Below, in pieces: positions 6,544 through 12,825 of a DNA stretch of 15,385 bases. Positions within the stretch are counted from its first letter, which is position 1. The number at the start of each line of letters is the position of its first letter. The notes below the pieces were generated by a model. That model had not been told where the DNA came from. It did no database searches and saw only the letters and a list, made by a program, of their open reading frames with translations. The stretch comes from Prevotellaceae bacterium UBA7028 (GTDB lineage Bacteria > Bacteroidota > Bacteroidia > Bacteroidales > Bacteroidaceae): NCBI GenBank assembly GCA_002494215.1, contig DLBF01000139.1, forward strand, positions 1-15,385. Reading direction: 5' to 3'. The translations under genes were made by a program, and so were the position numbers.

Positions 6544-7986
6544 TTAGAAGAGTATCTTCTTTCCGTTAACAATGTAAAATCCCTTCTTAAGTCCATTGAC
6601 TGTTCTTCCTGAAAGGTCGTAAACATTGGTGTCGGATTCTTCATTATTCACTCTTAATTCTTCACCTAAAGAAGTGGCTCCTTCTTCAAGGTAGAAAACT
6701 TTAACGTTATTTAGTCCGGCAATTTCGATGTAGCCTTTTCCGGCAGTAATGGCACTGCCAATGCTTGCCTTGTAGAAGCCAACCGTACTGTTCTGCTTGG
6801 CCAGAATGTACTGCGTGCCATCGGCTGTGATTCCGTCGGAAGCCTTCAGTATATTATCGCTCATATCGCTTTTGGCTGTAGCTGCAACGGTTGCATAGAG
6901 GCTGCCCTTGAGAACAACAGCTGAGCCGGCAGGTACATCGCTTACTTCTGTAAAGCTGACATAGGTTCCGTCAGTGGCACCCTTATATGCCTGAGCACCA
7001 AGTACTATAACATCCTCGTTGGCGCAATATGTTGCATAGCCGGCAGCAGAGATTGTCTTTGGCTCCAGTTCTGTGAATTTCCAGAAGGAGCGGTGGTTGG
7101 TGCCTGACTTGGCTGCAAAGGTCTGTACGATGTTGTCATTGCGCCAGTTCCATCCGATACAGCCATCTGTAAATGCTGTGTTAGCCTGGTCGGCAGAGGT
7201 CAGACCGAAGCAGTCCTGACCTTCCAGATCGCTGCAGTTTACTACAACGTAAGCCACAGGATCACTTCCCATTGTAACGGCTACCTCAGCGCTAGTCGCG
7301 CATGCCTGAGCATAACGGCCAGTCTTTACGTTCTTGACATAGAACTGACCGTTTCCTGCATCCTCGAACTGCCAAAGGCTGGCGTTGTCCAGATTGCCCA
7401 TTGCCAGTTCGTTACCGCCATTGTCTTTAACATAGACATTGTTGTCATTGCGATTGGATATTGTATATACCTTATTTATATTGATAGACATGGGTGGGGT
7501 TACCAAGGTGAGTTTCCAGAAGGAACGATGATTGGCACCTGCTACGGCAGCAAAGGTCTGAACGGTATTGTCTCCCTTCCAGTTCCATCCCACGCAACCA
7601 GATGTGAATTCGTAGTTGGATTGGTTGGTGGTGGTCAGGCCGAACATATCAGTTCCTTCTGCCGAACATTCCTTTGCGCGATATTCCACAGGGCTGTCGC
7701 CCATTGTCACGTTCACTTCAGTAGTTGTGCTGCACAACTGAGCATAACGACCGGTCTTCTTGTTCTTGATGTAGTAACAGCCTTCGTTGGCGGTTGCTAT
7801 GAACTGCCAGTAGCAGGCATCGTCCAATGCACCCATCTGGATGACATCAACGCCAGTGTCCTTAACATAAAGATTAACGTCATTGCGGTTTGCAATGGTG
7901 TAGAACTTGCCGTCTTCGATGGTAAGGGCGAATACATTCTGCATGGTACAGAATAATGCACACAGGATAAGTAATTTTTTTTCCAT
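6544..7986 (-). CDS. Secreted protein with two trefoil-like repeats and sorting-type tail
   Basis: The protein has 480 residues. A signal peptide (1-20, 'MEKKLLILCALFC...NVFA') precedes two tandem copies of one module (22-162 and 168-307). Each copy contains a 'Y.I.NR(N)D..(L/V)YVKD' start, 'YWQF/LWQF', 'KTGRYAQ', 'GWNW' and a closing 'VQTFAA...NHRSFWK'. Residues 310-435 form a Gly/Ala-rich region beginning 'SAAGYATYC' of a kind I associate with Prevotella secreted proteins. The end 'VYDLSGRTVNGLKKGFYIVNGKKILF' (455-480) is a short type IX secretion-like tail. There is no catalytic motif I can recognise, so it is probably a surface or released binding protein. The same module caps the sulfatase two genes downstream, suggesting both target the same ligand. 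Residues 441-451 are encoded by a GAAGAAT-type low-complexity stretch. A promoter-like -7 element lies 52 bp upstream of the start. Confidence 0.85.
   Translation of the reverse strand: MEKKLLILCALFCTMQNVFALTIEDGKFYTIANRNDVNLYVKDTGVDVIQMGALDDACYWQFIATANEGCYYIKNKKTGRYAQLCSTTTEVNVTMGDSPVEYRAKECSAEGTDMFGLTTTNQSNYEFTSGCVGWNWKGDNTVQTFAAVAGANHRSFWKLTLVTPPMSININKVYTISNRNDNNVYVKDNGGNELAMGNLDNASLWQFEDAGNGQFYVKNVKTGRYAQACATSAEVAVTMGSDPVAYVVVNCSDLEGQDCFGLTSADQANTAFTDGCIGWNWRNDNIVQTFAAKSGTNHRSFWKFTELEPKTISAAGYATYCANEDVIVLGAQAYKGATDGTYVSFTEVSDVPAGSAVVLKGSLYATVAATAKSDMSDNILKASDGITADGTQYILAKQNSTVGFYKASIGSAITAGKGYIEIAGLNNVKVFYLEEGATSLGEELRVNNEESDTNVYDLSGRTVNGLKKGFYIVNGKKILF
7066..7485 (-). repeat. Second copy of shared ~140-residue module
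   Basis: This encodes residues 168-307 of the 480-residue protein. It is closely similar to the copy at 7501-7923, with 'KTGRYAQ', 'CIGWNW' and 'NHRSFWK' in the same order, and similarity is also visible at the DNA level around the 'NHRSFWK' codons. Confidence 0.85.
7501..7923 (-). repeat. First copy of shared ~140-residue module
   Basis: This encodes residues 22-162 of the 480-residue protein. It is the first of two tandem copies, joined to the second by a short linker ('TPPMS'). Confidence 0.85.
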
Positions 7987-8037
7987 GTATATATAAATTC
8001 AGTTAAAGTTTCGTTACGTTTAGCTTGTTTTCTGCTG

Positions 8038-8045
8038 CAAAGTTA
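8038..8045 (-). promoter_or_regulatory. -7 promoter element for the 480-residue protein/sulfatase operon
   Basis: The minus strand reads TAACTTTG, an exact fit to TAnnTTTG, 52 bp before the start at 7986. No clear -33 TTTG is present, so the promoter may depend on an activator. Confidence 0.55.
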
Positions 8046-8072
8046 CGGTGATTATGCGTTGTAACATAGTAT

Positions 8073-8107
8073 TATAATAAATATATATGCAGAATATAAT
8101 AAATATA
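8073..8107. repeat. 13-bp direct repeat pair, 22 bp apart
   Basis: TATAATAAATATA occurs exactly at 8073-8085 and at 8095-8107, a start-to-start distance of 22 bp (about two helical turns). The pair lies upstream of the -7 element at 8038-8045, where an activator would bind. AT-rich sequence makes chance recurrence possible. Confidence 0.5.
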
Positions 8108-8148
8108 ATATGTATATTGTTATATATCAGCAATATACACATTATATT
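8102..8148. repeat. 18-bp inverted repeat between regulator and operon promoter
   Basis: The arms at 8102-8119 and 8131-8148 pair at 17 of 18 positions (the core is GTATATTG / CAATATAC) around an 11-base loop. It lies downstream of the regulator gene and upstream of the next operon. It could be a regulator binding site, or a weak terminator for the regulator gene, though no T-run follows it on the minus strand. Confidence 0.6.
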
Positions 8149-8213
8149 GTGGCGTGTTTTTATTAGATAAATATATATGAGATATAGCTAATTCTGTGGT
8201 CTTTCAGTATACT

Positions 8214-9893
8214 TTACATTCCTATTTTCATGACATCCTGCTCGAATGTGTCAGGATTCAGAGCCATTCCGCGTAAACGCACCCTATAGTTCAGGATGGT
8301 GTTATAAGAGTAATTCAGCACCTTTGCTATCTGCTGGTTGCTGGTTATTCCCAGTCGTGTTAGGGCAAATATGCGCATGGATGGGGTAAGAAGTGCTTCG
8401 CCCTCTTGTTTGCGATATTCAGGCTGTAGCAAGGCGTTGAAGTCGGTAATGAATGTGGGGAACATAGACATAAACAGCTCGTCGAATCTGTCCAGTTGTT
8501 CTTTCTTGCTGAAGTTCTTCTGCAGTTCCCTGATGGCTTTCTGAACCTGGTCGTATTGCCCCTTCCTCAGCTTTTGGTCTGTCTTTACGGCAAATTCCTC
8601 ATACATGTTTGTCAGTTCGCTGTTTGATTCCAGCAGCTTACCCAGATAGGCATCTTTCAGCTTGTTAGAGTCGCGTAGTAGCATACTGGTGCGTCTTAGA
8701 CTTTCGTTTTCCTCCCTGAGAAGGTCGTTCTCGTCCTTCATCTTTTTGTCCACGGCGTGAAAGCCCATCAGCAACTTCCTGTTCCTCTCGTAGCGGAATA
8801 GGGTATATGTAATATATGTAAGGAATACGAGCACTAAGGTTGCGAAGAAGTAGTTCAGCCTACGGTTCTTCTTGGACTTTTCCTTTGTGATATCCGGTAT
8901 AATCCTGTCTATGTGCGTTATCTGCGAGCGCATGCCGTAGTACTCGCCACTTTCTATGGCGATGTTCACATATTTGCTTACATCGTATTTCTGGTTGTAT
9001 TGCCTGAACATGTGTTCCGTCAGGTCTATAATGGCTATGGAGGAGTTCTGGGCATTCAGGATATCGTTCTTCGTGGCCTCCATATAATATCGGGTAGCCG
9101 GTTCGTGTTTGCCCTGATGTTTGAAGCATTTACCTAACGAGGCATTGGCCAGTGTATATAGGATGTTATTTTCCTTGGGAATGTATTTCAGTCCTTCCTC
9201 GAAGTACTTCTGAGCCACATTAAATTTCCCTTGCCTGCCGTATATTCTTCCCAGTGCAAAGTTGTTCATTCCTTTATCTTTGGAGTAATCCAGGCATTTC
9301 CTGAACATCTCCTGCCCGATATTGTTGTATTTGTTGGCATTGACGGAATCATTCACATATACGGCCAGACGCTGGTATGCTATACCATAGTAAAAATAAT
9401 ATAGGGCCTTAATGCTGTCGTTCACCTCGGGGAAATCCAGATCTACGGACTTCAGCATATCCAGTGCCTCCACAAACAGGCAGGCTTGTGTCATATTGAA
9501 GCTGGATAGTATGCGTGATTCAGCTTTCAGGTTGCCGTCGCCAATCAGGTCTGCTTGAAGGCGCATCTTCTGAGAGAACTCGCTGGCATAGTCGTACGAG
9601 AACATCTGAGCCTTCTGCAGCATGCGTCTGTTGGTCTGATACCTGAAGATGGCGTCATAATCTGTATTCTTGTGCAGTTGCAACATCACGGAGTCCATCT
9701 GGTGTTTTAGGCTGTCCCTAAAGAACTGCCTCTTCTCGACCAGACCATTCAGGATATCCAACTCACGACGGTTGTACTCATTCATCTCCCTCTGGTGATT
9801 GTCTCTGTTTAAGTAGAAAAATGCACCTGTCAGGAAAAGAATGATTAGGAATAATCCAATATATCTTCCACCTCCGCGTAGCGCGATCTTCAT
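8214..9893 (-). CDS. Membrane-anchored TPR regulator (DUF6377-type) with C-terminal HTH-like end
   Basis: The protein has 559 residues. A transmembrane segment (11-27) is followed by a helical TPR-like region (about 80-330, including 'ALGRIYGRQGKFNVAQKYFEEGLKYIPK'). A second transmembrane segment (347-367) comes next, then a coiled coil (about 378-460, rich in 'LLREENESLRR'-type heptads). The C-terminal domain (465-559) has a helix-turn-helix-like stretch 'ITSNQQIAKVLNYSYNTILNYRVRLR' (516-541). This order matches the Bacteroidales regulators annotated with DUF6377. The likely topology is a periplasmic TPR sensor between the two membrane spans and a cytoplasmic DNA-binding end. It lies between the sulfatase operon and a GH20 gene, all on one strand, so control of these glycan genes is a reasonable guess. 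The ligand and target sites are unknown. Confidence 0.85.
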   Translation of the reverse strand: MKIALRGGGRYIGLFLIILFLTGAFFYLNRDNHQREMNEYNRRELDILNGLVEKRQFFRDSLKHQMDSVMLQLHKNTDYDAIFRYQTNRRMLQKAQMFSYDYASEFSQKMRLQADLIGDGNLKAESRILSSFNMTQACLFVEALDMLKSVDLDFPEVNDSIKALYYFYYGIAYQRLAVYVNDSVNANKYNNIGQEMFRKCLDYSKDKGMNNFALGRIYGRQGKFNVAQKYFEEGLKYIPKENNILYTLANASLGKCFKHQGKHEPATRYYMEATKNDILNAQNSSIAIIDLTEHMFRQYNQKYDVSKYVNIAIESGEYYGMRSQITHIDRIIPDITKEKSKKNRRLNYFFATLVLVFLTYITYTLFRYERNRKLLMGFHAVDKKMKDENDLLREENESLRRTSMLLRDSNKLKDAYLGKLLESNSELTNMYEEFAVKTDQKLRKGQYDQVQKAIRELQKNFSKKEQLDRFDELFMSMFPTFITDFNALLQPEYRKQEGEALLTPSMRIFALTRLGITSNQQIAKVLNYSYNTILNYRVRLRGMALNPDTFEQDVMKIGM

Positions 9894-9938
9894 TGTGAGG
9901 ATTTGTGTTTTGTTTGCTAATAGTTGTTAGTTTCGGTG

Positions 9939-9946
9939 CAAAGTTA
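9939..9946 (-). promoter_or_regulatory. -7 promoter element for the TPR regulator
   Basis: The minus strand reads TAACTTTG, an exact TAnnTTTG match, 46 bp before the start codon at 9893. No -33 TTTG is seen at proper spacing. Confidence 0.55.
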
Positions 9947-9979
9947 GTACTTTTTTGCGTTATATATTATTTTGAACAC

Positions 9980-10018
9980 AAAAAAAAGAGTTCCCTTACG
10001 CAGAAAACTCTCTTTTTA
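9980..10018 (-). terminator. Rho-independent terminator after GH20 gene
   Basis: On the minus strand an AAAAAGAGAGTT arm (near 10006-10018) pairs with AACTCTTTTT (near 9983-9992), with minor mismatch, and the stem runs into a T-run (9987-9980). It starts 16 bp after the GH20 stop codon and isolates that gene from the regulator. Confidence 0.8.
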
Positions 10019-10033
10019 TAATAGTATTATAGG

Positions 10034-11539
10034 CTATTGCTGCTGTGGAGGGTACACGGTGTATCCCCATTTGCGAGCGATGGCTGAGAGGAGTAGGGCT
10101 CTTCTTTTGAAGTCCGTCCAGTTTTTCTTTTCAGCCTGACTCCAGCCCGTTTCGGCAATAGCAAATACGCGAGGATAGAGCATCATCTCTGCATGCCAGG
10201 CATCCATGACGTGCTCTGTCCATAGGCAACCTTGCAAGCCCAGGACGTGATGAGCAGCCTCCTCGGAAATGCCTTCTGCCATTGGCTCAAAGGAATAGAC
10301 TTTCTCCAGGGATACAAGTCGTCCCACAGGTCGGAACTGAGCGGGATCTTGCTTATAGTCCAGATAAAGGTAATGCGTGGGGGTGAAAATCACATCGTGC
10401 CCTTCCTTTACAGCCTTCAGTCCTGCCTCTGTTCCGTGCCAAGACATCACGGTGGCATCTGGTGCCAACCCTCCCTGCAGGATTTCGTCCCAACCGATGA
10501 TACGCTTGCCGTGTTCGTGGGCAAAGCGCTCCATTCGCCTGATCATGTAGCTCTGCAGCTCTTCCGCACTCTTCAGTCCCTCGGTTTTCATGCGAGCCTG
10601 GCAGTCCGGACAAATCTTCCAGTTGTTCTTGCGCCCCTCGTCACCACCGATATGGATATACTGCGAGGGAAACATATCAAAGACCTCCAGTAGCACCTTC
10701 TCCAGAAACTCGAAGGTGCCCTCCTTGCCAGGGCACAGTTCCCAAGGGTCTTTTCCGCCACTGGGCAGGCTGCAAGCCAGTTCGGGATAAGCAGCACGGG
10801 TCTCGTAGTTATGTCCGGGCATTTCTATTTCGGGAATCACCTCGATATGTCTCTCGTTGGCAAAGGAAAGGATATCTGCAATGTCCTGCTTGGTATAGTA
10901 TCCGCCGTAAGCTCCGGGTGTTCCCTCTTCCACGAAAGGTCCACCTATCTCGTTCTTTTCCCAATCCCAGAAATAGGCCTCGGGGCGCCAAGCTGTCAGT
11001 TGGGTGAGTCGCGGATAGGCATCAATCTGCAAGCGCCAGCCCGGATTATCTACCAGATGGAAATGGAAGCGGTTCATCTTCAGGAGGGCCATCATCTCCA
11101 ATTGCTTCTTCACGAACTCCTTGCCTTGGAAGTGGCGGCTTTCGTCCAGCATTACGCCTCTGTGGCGGAAACGCGGCCAGTCGAGTATGGTGCAGCAGGT
11201 TACCGAGCTGTTCGTGCAGGCCATCATTCTGAGTGTCTGACGGGCATAGAACACGCCTTCCTCGTCGGCAGCTACAATCTTCACGCCCTTCTTTCCCAGC
11301 TCCAGCCAATAGGCCGACTTCAATTGCCAGTCAGTCAGTTGCCTGCCTTCCAAGTGGCGTAGCAGAGCCTTTTCCGAGATGCGCACCTTCTCGCGCAAGC
11401 CCGCCATCTTATTGGCTGCAACGCTTCCTGATAGTTCTGAATATGCTACCGGCGCTGGTATCAGGTTTGTTTGCTGGGGCTGAGCTTCGACGAATATAGA
11501 TGCACAGGCAAGTGCAAACGCCATCAATGTCTTTTTCAT
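10034..11539 (-). CDS. GH20 beta-N-acetylhexosaminidase
   Basis: The protein has 501 residues with a signal peptide (1-19, ending FVEA). A short N-terminal domain (about 24-122) precedes the GH20 barrel. Family residues are visible: R127 and D132 in 'RHRGVMLDESRHF', H161 in 'HFHLVDNPGWRLQI', H243 in 'EIEMPGHN', the catalytic D300-E301 pair in 'HIGGDEG', and the substrate-pocket Trp residues W350, W368 and W440. By family it removes terminal beta-linked GlcNAc or GalNAc by substrate-assisted retention, probably in the periplasm or on the cell surface. There is no C-terminal sorting tail. It has its own promoter (11574-11605) and terminator (9980-10018), so it is probably a single-gene unit. 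Confidence 0.93.
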   Translation of the reverse strand: MKKTLMAFALACASIFVEAQPQQTNLIPAPVAYSELSGSVAANKMAGLREKVRISEKALLRHLEGRQLTDWQLKSAYWLELGKKGVKIVAADEEGVFYARQTLRMMACTNSSVTCCTILDWPRFRHRGVMLDESRHFQGKEFVKKQLEMMALLKMNRFHFHLVDNPGWRLQIDAYPRLTQLTAWRPEAYFWDWEKNEIGGPFVEEGTPGAYGGYYTKQDIADILSFANERHIEVIPEIEMPGHNYETRAAYPELACSLPSGGKDPWELCPGKEGTFEFLEKVLLEVFDMFPSQYIHIGGDEGRKNNWKICPDCQARMKTEGLKSAEELQSYMIRRMERFAHEHGKRIIGWDEILQGGLAPDATVMSWHGTEAGLKAVKEGHDVIFTPTHYLYLDYKQDPAQFRPVGRLVSLEKVYSFEPMAEGISEEAAHHVLGLQGCLWTEHVMDAWHAEMMLYPRVFAIAETGWSQAEKKNWTDFKRRALLLSAIARKWGYTVYPPQQQ

Positions 11540-11573
11540 ATCTATGAGTATTATTTTTCGGTTGTCTCAATAG

Positions 11574-11605
11574 CAAAAGTATTCAAAATTTCGTCAACTA
11601 TCAAA
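11574..11605 (-). promoter_or_regulatory. Promoter of the GH20 gene
   Basis: The minus strand has TTTG (11605-11602), a 20-bp spacer, then TACTTTTG (11581-11574). Both boxes and the spacing fit the Bacteroidetes -33/-7 consensus. The expected leader is about 28 nt. Confidence 0.75.
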
Positions 11606-11627
11606 AATGTTGCCGTTTTTTTGCATT

Positions 11628-11656
11628 AAGCCTGAACACGGGGTGAAATCAGGCTT
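11628..11656 (-). terminator. Hairpin at the end of the YqiA-like gene
   Basis: A perfect 8-bp stem AAGCCTGA (11628-11635) / TCAGGCTT (11649-11656) overlaps the last base of the stop codon. No T-run follows on the minus strand, so termination is uncertain; it may instead protect the mRNA end. Confidence 0.4.
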
Positions 11657-12240
11657 CAAACTCCTAGCAGCCTTTCTATTAACGGTACATACCAAGTGCG
11701 GACTTCTTCTGCTGTTGGTGTGTGACCGCCTGGGAAATGATACGAGTGGGCGTAGTGCTCCAGGAACAACGGTTCAAAGTGTGCCAATGTGTCCTGCTCG
11801 CCAAAGATTCCCCAAATATGTTCTTTGCCGTATGGGGTGCAGCCGTCAAACTGGTGTTGCTGCATTTCTGCAAATTCCCGAATCAGTTGCTCGTCGATAA
11901 CGAAATCCTGAATGCCATTCTTGCGTGGCGATTTGTATTGATGTGCTCCAATCCTTGGCTTCAGAAATTCTGTCATCTGGAAATGGGGATTGCCCAGTAG
12001 GGCAGGGATGCCCAATGCGGGTGCTATCATCTGGGCGTAGAACGAACCACAGCTGTTGCCTACCAGTACATCGGGCCTCTCGTTCTTGCACAGTTCGCGG
12101 ATAAAGCGTACAGCTTCCTCGGGATGCATCGGCAGATCGGGTGTCAGTACCTCTGCGCGACCCTCAAAGGCCTCTCTCAATGCTACAGCCGGTACGCATT
12201 GACCGCTGGCAAAAAATCCGTGTAAGAACAATATTTTCAT
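11656..12240 (-). CDS. YqiA-like alpha/beta hydrolase (UPF0227 type)
   Basis: The protein has 194 residues, close to the usual YqiA length, with no signal peptide, so it is cytoplasmic. It opens with 'MKILFLHGFFASG'. The nucleophile elbow is 'GNSCG' (S63), the acid is probably D150 in 'GEQD', and the histidine is H173 in 'GGHTP', forming a full Ser-Asp-His triad. By family it is a small esterase of unknown natural substrate. A strong promoter (12395-12425) lies 155 bp upstream, leaving a long leader of about 148 nt that contains a 17-bp direct repeat. It precedes the GH20 gene, which has its own promoter, so a functional link is not implied. A deacetylase-like role on glycans would be speculation. 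Confidence 0.85.
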   Translation of the reverse strand: MKILFLHGFFASGQCVPAVALREAFEGRAEVLTPDLPMHPEEAVRFIRELCKNERPDVLVGNSCGSFYAQMIAPALGIPALLGNPHFQMTEFLKPRIGAHQYKSPRKNGIQDFVIDEQLIREFAEMQQHQFDGCTPYGKEHIWGIFGEQDTLAHFEPLFLEHYAHSYHFPGGHTPTAEEVRTWYVPLIERLLGV

Positions 12241-12336
12241 TTTGCTTGTCTGTATTTTCGATATCTTCTGTAATGAATTTTCATTCGTCCATTCGATGTG
12301 GCTTTTTACGCTCTCGTTAAGCGGAACTTTTTTCTA

Positions 12337-12375
12337 CGTGTGGGAATTTTTATGGCCTCGTGTGGAAATTTTTAT
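12337..12375. repeat. 17-bp direct repeat in the leader of the YqiA-like gene
   Basis: CGTGTGGGAATTTTTAT (12337-12353) and CGTGTGGAAATTTTTAT (12359-12375) differ at one base and start 22 bp apart. They lie between the promoter and the start codon, inside the predicted 5' leader. Confidence 0.65.
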
Positions 12376-12394
12376 CTATCCCTTTTGTGCACTG

Positions 12395-12425
12395 CAAAGG
12401 TATTGTGAATTTACGGAACATCAAA
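12395..12425 (-). promoter_or_regulatory. Promoter of the YqiA-like gene
   Basis: The minus strand has TTTG (12425-12422), a 19-bp spacer, then TACCTTTG (12402-12395). It is a full match to the Bacteroidetes consensus and has the same -7 box as the rRNA promoter in this window. Confidence 0.75.
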
Positions 12426-12468
12426 GTGTTTTGTAAATTATTTTTTATTTTTTTTGATGCTTTGGGAA

Positions 12469-12625
12469 GACTCAGATATCAGTAATATCAGATATCAGTT
12501 TCCCAAAAAGCATGCAAAACAGCCTTACTACTATATATTATTATATATATAATAATATATAGTAGTAAGAAGTAATTCACCCTTTCAAAACAAAACTGAT
12601 ATCTGATATCTGATATTTCTGAGTC
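12469..12625. repeat. 157-bp nested inverted-repeat element
   Basis: The ends are GACTCAG (12469) and CTGAGTC (12625). The 33-bp outer arms pair at 27 positions, including 17 contiguous ones. Each arm holds three ATATCAG/CTGATAT units. A perfect 44-bp palindrome (12525-12568) lies in the middle. A second internal pair, TTTGGGAA (12461-12468) and TTCCCAAA (12500-12507), brackets the left arm. It has no coding capacity. The layout resembles a MITE or REP-type element, here beside a tRNA gene. Confidence 0.75.
12525..12568. repeat. Perfect 44-bp AT-rich palindrome
   Basis: The 22-bp halves (12525-12546 and 12547-12568) are exact reverse complements, with ends TTACTACTATATATTA and TAATATATAGTAGTAA and no loop bases. 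It could extrude as a cruciform. It is the core of the larger nested element. Confidence 0.9.
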
Positions 12626-12633
12626 ATAAACAC

Positions 12634-12666
12634 AAAAAAGAGCTCTCATAACCAGAGAACTCTTTT
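12634..12666 (-). terminator. Rho-independent terminator of tRNA-Arg
   Basis: 12-bp arms (12636-12647 and 12655-12666, one mismatch) enclose the 7-base loop ATAACCA. On the minus strand the stem ends in six T residues. It starts 3 bp after the tRNA 3' end. Confidence 0.85.
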
Positions 12667-12668
12667 CG

Positions 12669-12743
12669 TGATTCGGATGGGGCTCGAACCCATGACCCGC
12701 AGCTTAGAAGGCTGCTGCTCTAATCCAACTGAGCTACCGAACC
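12669..12743 (-). tRNA. tRNA-Arg (anticodon TCT)
   Basis: A full 75-nt cloverleaf: acceptor GGTTCGG/CCGAATC, D-stem GCTC/GAGC, anticodon stem GCAGC/GCTGC around CTTCTAA (anticodon TCT, reading AGA), T-stem ATGGG/CCCAT with loop TTCGAGC, and discriminator A. CCA is not encoded. A TATCTTTG box lies upstream and an intrinsic terminator directly downstream, so it can be transcribed on its own. Confidence 0.95.
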
Positions 12744-12767
12744 AACCTATTTGCTGTTAAGCGGGTG

Positions 12768-12775
12768 CAAAGATA
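12768..12775 (-). promoter_or_regulatory. -7 promoter element for tRNA-Arg
   Basis: The minus strand reads TATCTTTG, matching TAnnTTTG, 25 bp before the tRNA 5' end. No -33 TTTG is seen at normal spacing, where the AATGAAG repeats begin. Confidence 0.5.
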
Positions 12776-12783
12776 CAACAAAA

Positions 12784-12811
12784 AATGAAGAGTGAAGAAT
12801 GAAGAATGAAG
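12784..12811. repeat. Four tandem 7-bp repeats (AATGAAG)
   Basis: Four units of AATGAAG run head to tail, the second reading AGTGAAG. They lie between the second GH20 gene and the tRNA. A similar GAAGAAT/GAGTGAA stretch is built into the coding sequence at 6637-6666. Confidence 0.8.
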
Positions 12812-12825
12812 AATTTTCGTCTTTT

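Noticed and set aside
6387..6644. 85-residue minus-strand frame
   Set aside because: It overlaps the end of the 480-residue protein in another frame, is rich in Lys/Pro from the GC-rich hairpin, and competes with the better small gene at 6226-6390.
7920..7986. Lipoprotein signal in the 480-residue protein
   Set aside because: Cys9 and Cys13 are not preceded by a lipobox, and no Cys lies at the predicted cleavage site, so an ordinary signal peptide fits better.
10811..11362. 183-residue open frame on the plus strand
   Set aside because: Antisense shadow of the first GH20 gene; no recognisable features.
12476..12616. Repeated ATATCAG/CTGATAT units as a possible CRISPR array
   Set aside because: The units are 7 bp and abut each other or sit in inverted arms; there are no regular spacers and no cas genes.
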